Position numbers and translations under genes: made by a program. From the NCBI RefSeq assembly GCF_004102745.1, contig NZ_RLII01000012.1:1-64000 (forward strand): a stretch of 64,000 nucleotides of DNA, given 5' to 3'. The DNA is from Acetivibrio mesophilus (GTDB lineage: Bacteria; Bacillota; Clostridia; Acetivibrionales; Acetivibrionaceae). The notes under the pieces were generated by a model. The model did not search any database. It saw nothing but the letters and a program-made list of their open reading frames with translations, and was not told where the DNA came from. Positions 63,493 through 64,000 of the stretch are shown piece after piece. How positions within the stretch are numbered: the stretch's first letter is position 1; the number at the start of each line of letters is the position of its first letter.

Positions 63493-63939
63493 TTATTCAT
63501 GCTCAATCTTAACGGTCAATTTGGCACTTACTCCCGGATACAGCTTTACATCTGCTTCATAAGTGCCCAAAGCCTTCATCGAATCCGGCAGATTTATTTT
63601 TTTCTTGTCTATATCAAGATTGTGCTGCTTTTTCAGATAATCCGATACATCCTTGCTGGTCATTGAACCGAAAAGCTTTCCATTCTCTCCGGCTTTCGCC
63701 TTAAGAGTGACCACAATTTTTTTGATCTTATCGGCAAGTTCCTTTGCCTGTGCAAGCTCACGATCCTTTTTGTTTTTTTCTGCTTCTTTTTTTGACTGCA
63801 TAATATTCATGTTGGTTGCATTTGCTTCGACGGCCAAGCCTTTTGGAAGCAGAAAATTCCTTGCATATCCGTCACTTACATCAACAAGACTTTCCTTTTT
63901 CCCCAGTCCTTTAACATCCTGTTTCAAAATAACCTTCAT
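63493..63939 (-). CDS. rplI: 50S ribosomal protein L9
   Basis: The 148-residue protein has the L9 N-terminal domain (VILKQDVKGLGKKESLVDVS, DGYARNFLLPKGLAVEA), the long connecting helix (about 45-75) and the C-terminal domain ending TVKIEHE. AAGGAGAG precedes the ATG. It is the first of the genes seen in the rplI-dnaB group; further genes would lie beyond the window edge. Confidence 0.97.
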   Translation of the reverse strand: MKVILKQDVKGLGKKESLVDVSDGYARNFLLPKGLAVEANATNMNIMQSKKEAEKNKKDRELAQAKELADKIKKIVVTLKAKAGENGKLFGSMTSKDVSDYLKKQHNLDIDKKKINLPDSMKALGTYEADVKLYPGVSAKLTVKIEHE

Positions 63940-64000
63940 AATGTATCTCTCCTTAAAATCATATTACTTTTATAATAACAAAATACTATGTGTTTTGTCT

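Noticed and set aside
1-64000. CRISPR arrays, tRNA or rRNA genes, prophage or complete insertion sequences
   Set aside because: No regularly spaced repeats, no tRNA cloverleaf sequences, no rRNA stretches and no transposase or integrase genes were recognised anywhere in the window.

Overview
The window looks like chromosome of a low-GC, Gram-positive, motile, cellulosome-forming Clostridium, most likely of the Acetivibrio/Hungateiclostridium (Clostridium thermocellum) group. The grounds are a secreted dockerin protein, clostridial-type flagellar genes with FliW/CsrA, SAM-I and M-box riboswitches, and strong GGAGG ribosome-binding sites. The species assignment is inference. Almost all genes lie on the minus strand.

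Layout. 1-7.6 kb: a gene tail, two small unknown membrane proteins, a dockerin protein, then a plus-strand trio of peptide-binding lipoprotein, Cache sensor kinase and LuxR-type response regulator. 7.7-14.4 kb: a DUF3784 membrane protein, folE, and a cyanophycin cluster (cphA, cphB, a small membrane protein, an isoaspartyl dipeptidase) that can make, cut and fully hydrolyse the Arg-Asp polymer. 14.5-22.6 kb: a LexA-like regulator without autocleavage residues, leuC-leuD-leuB, an AraC regulator, a UPF0316 protein, an alpha/beta hydrolase and corA behind an M-box.

22.7-52.3 kb is a late-flagellar and flagellin-glycosylation island. In transcription order it runs yvyF-flgM-flgN-flgK-flgK-flgL-DUF6470-fliW-csrA-two flagellins-maf-small ORF-maf-pseB, then methyltransferases, a B12/radical SAM enzyme, a cytidylyltransferase, pseI-pseH-ACP-FkbH-VOC-pseG-pseC, an epimerase, and flaG-fliD-fliS-fliT. 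PseB/C/H/G/I make pseudaminic acid, the SpsF-like enzyme probably activates it, and the two Maf proteins probably attach it to flagellin. The FkbH-like phosphatase with its own acyl carrier protein suggests an unusual (glyceryl-type) acyl decoration, and several methyltransferases suggest methylation. Both flagellin leaders carry a hairpin with an AGGA loop just before the Shine-Dalgarno site, the expected shape of a CsrA target, next to csrA and fliW.

52.3-64 kb is housekeeping: comF, recD2, a glycosyltransferase-like fragment, metK with a complete SAM-I leader, a thioesterase, ftsH, hpt, tilS, dnaB and rplI.

An unexplained ~70-nt dispersed element occurs three times (1.3, 22.4 and 55.8 kb). 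A fourth trace at 45.26 kb shows only its edge. Every occurrence lies directly after the U-tract of an intrinsic terminator in the same orientation. Other points worth a second look are the TylF-type methyltransferase broken in an A-run, a 206-nt identical block shared by the two flagellin genes, the 5'-terminal hairpin of a flagellin mRNA, and the Tyr-to-Met change in PseB.
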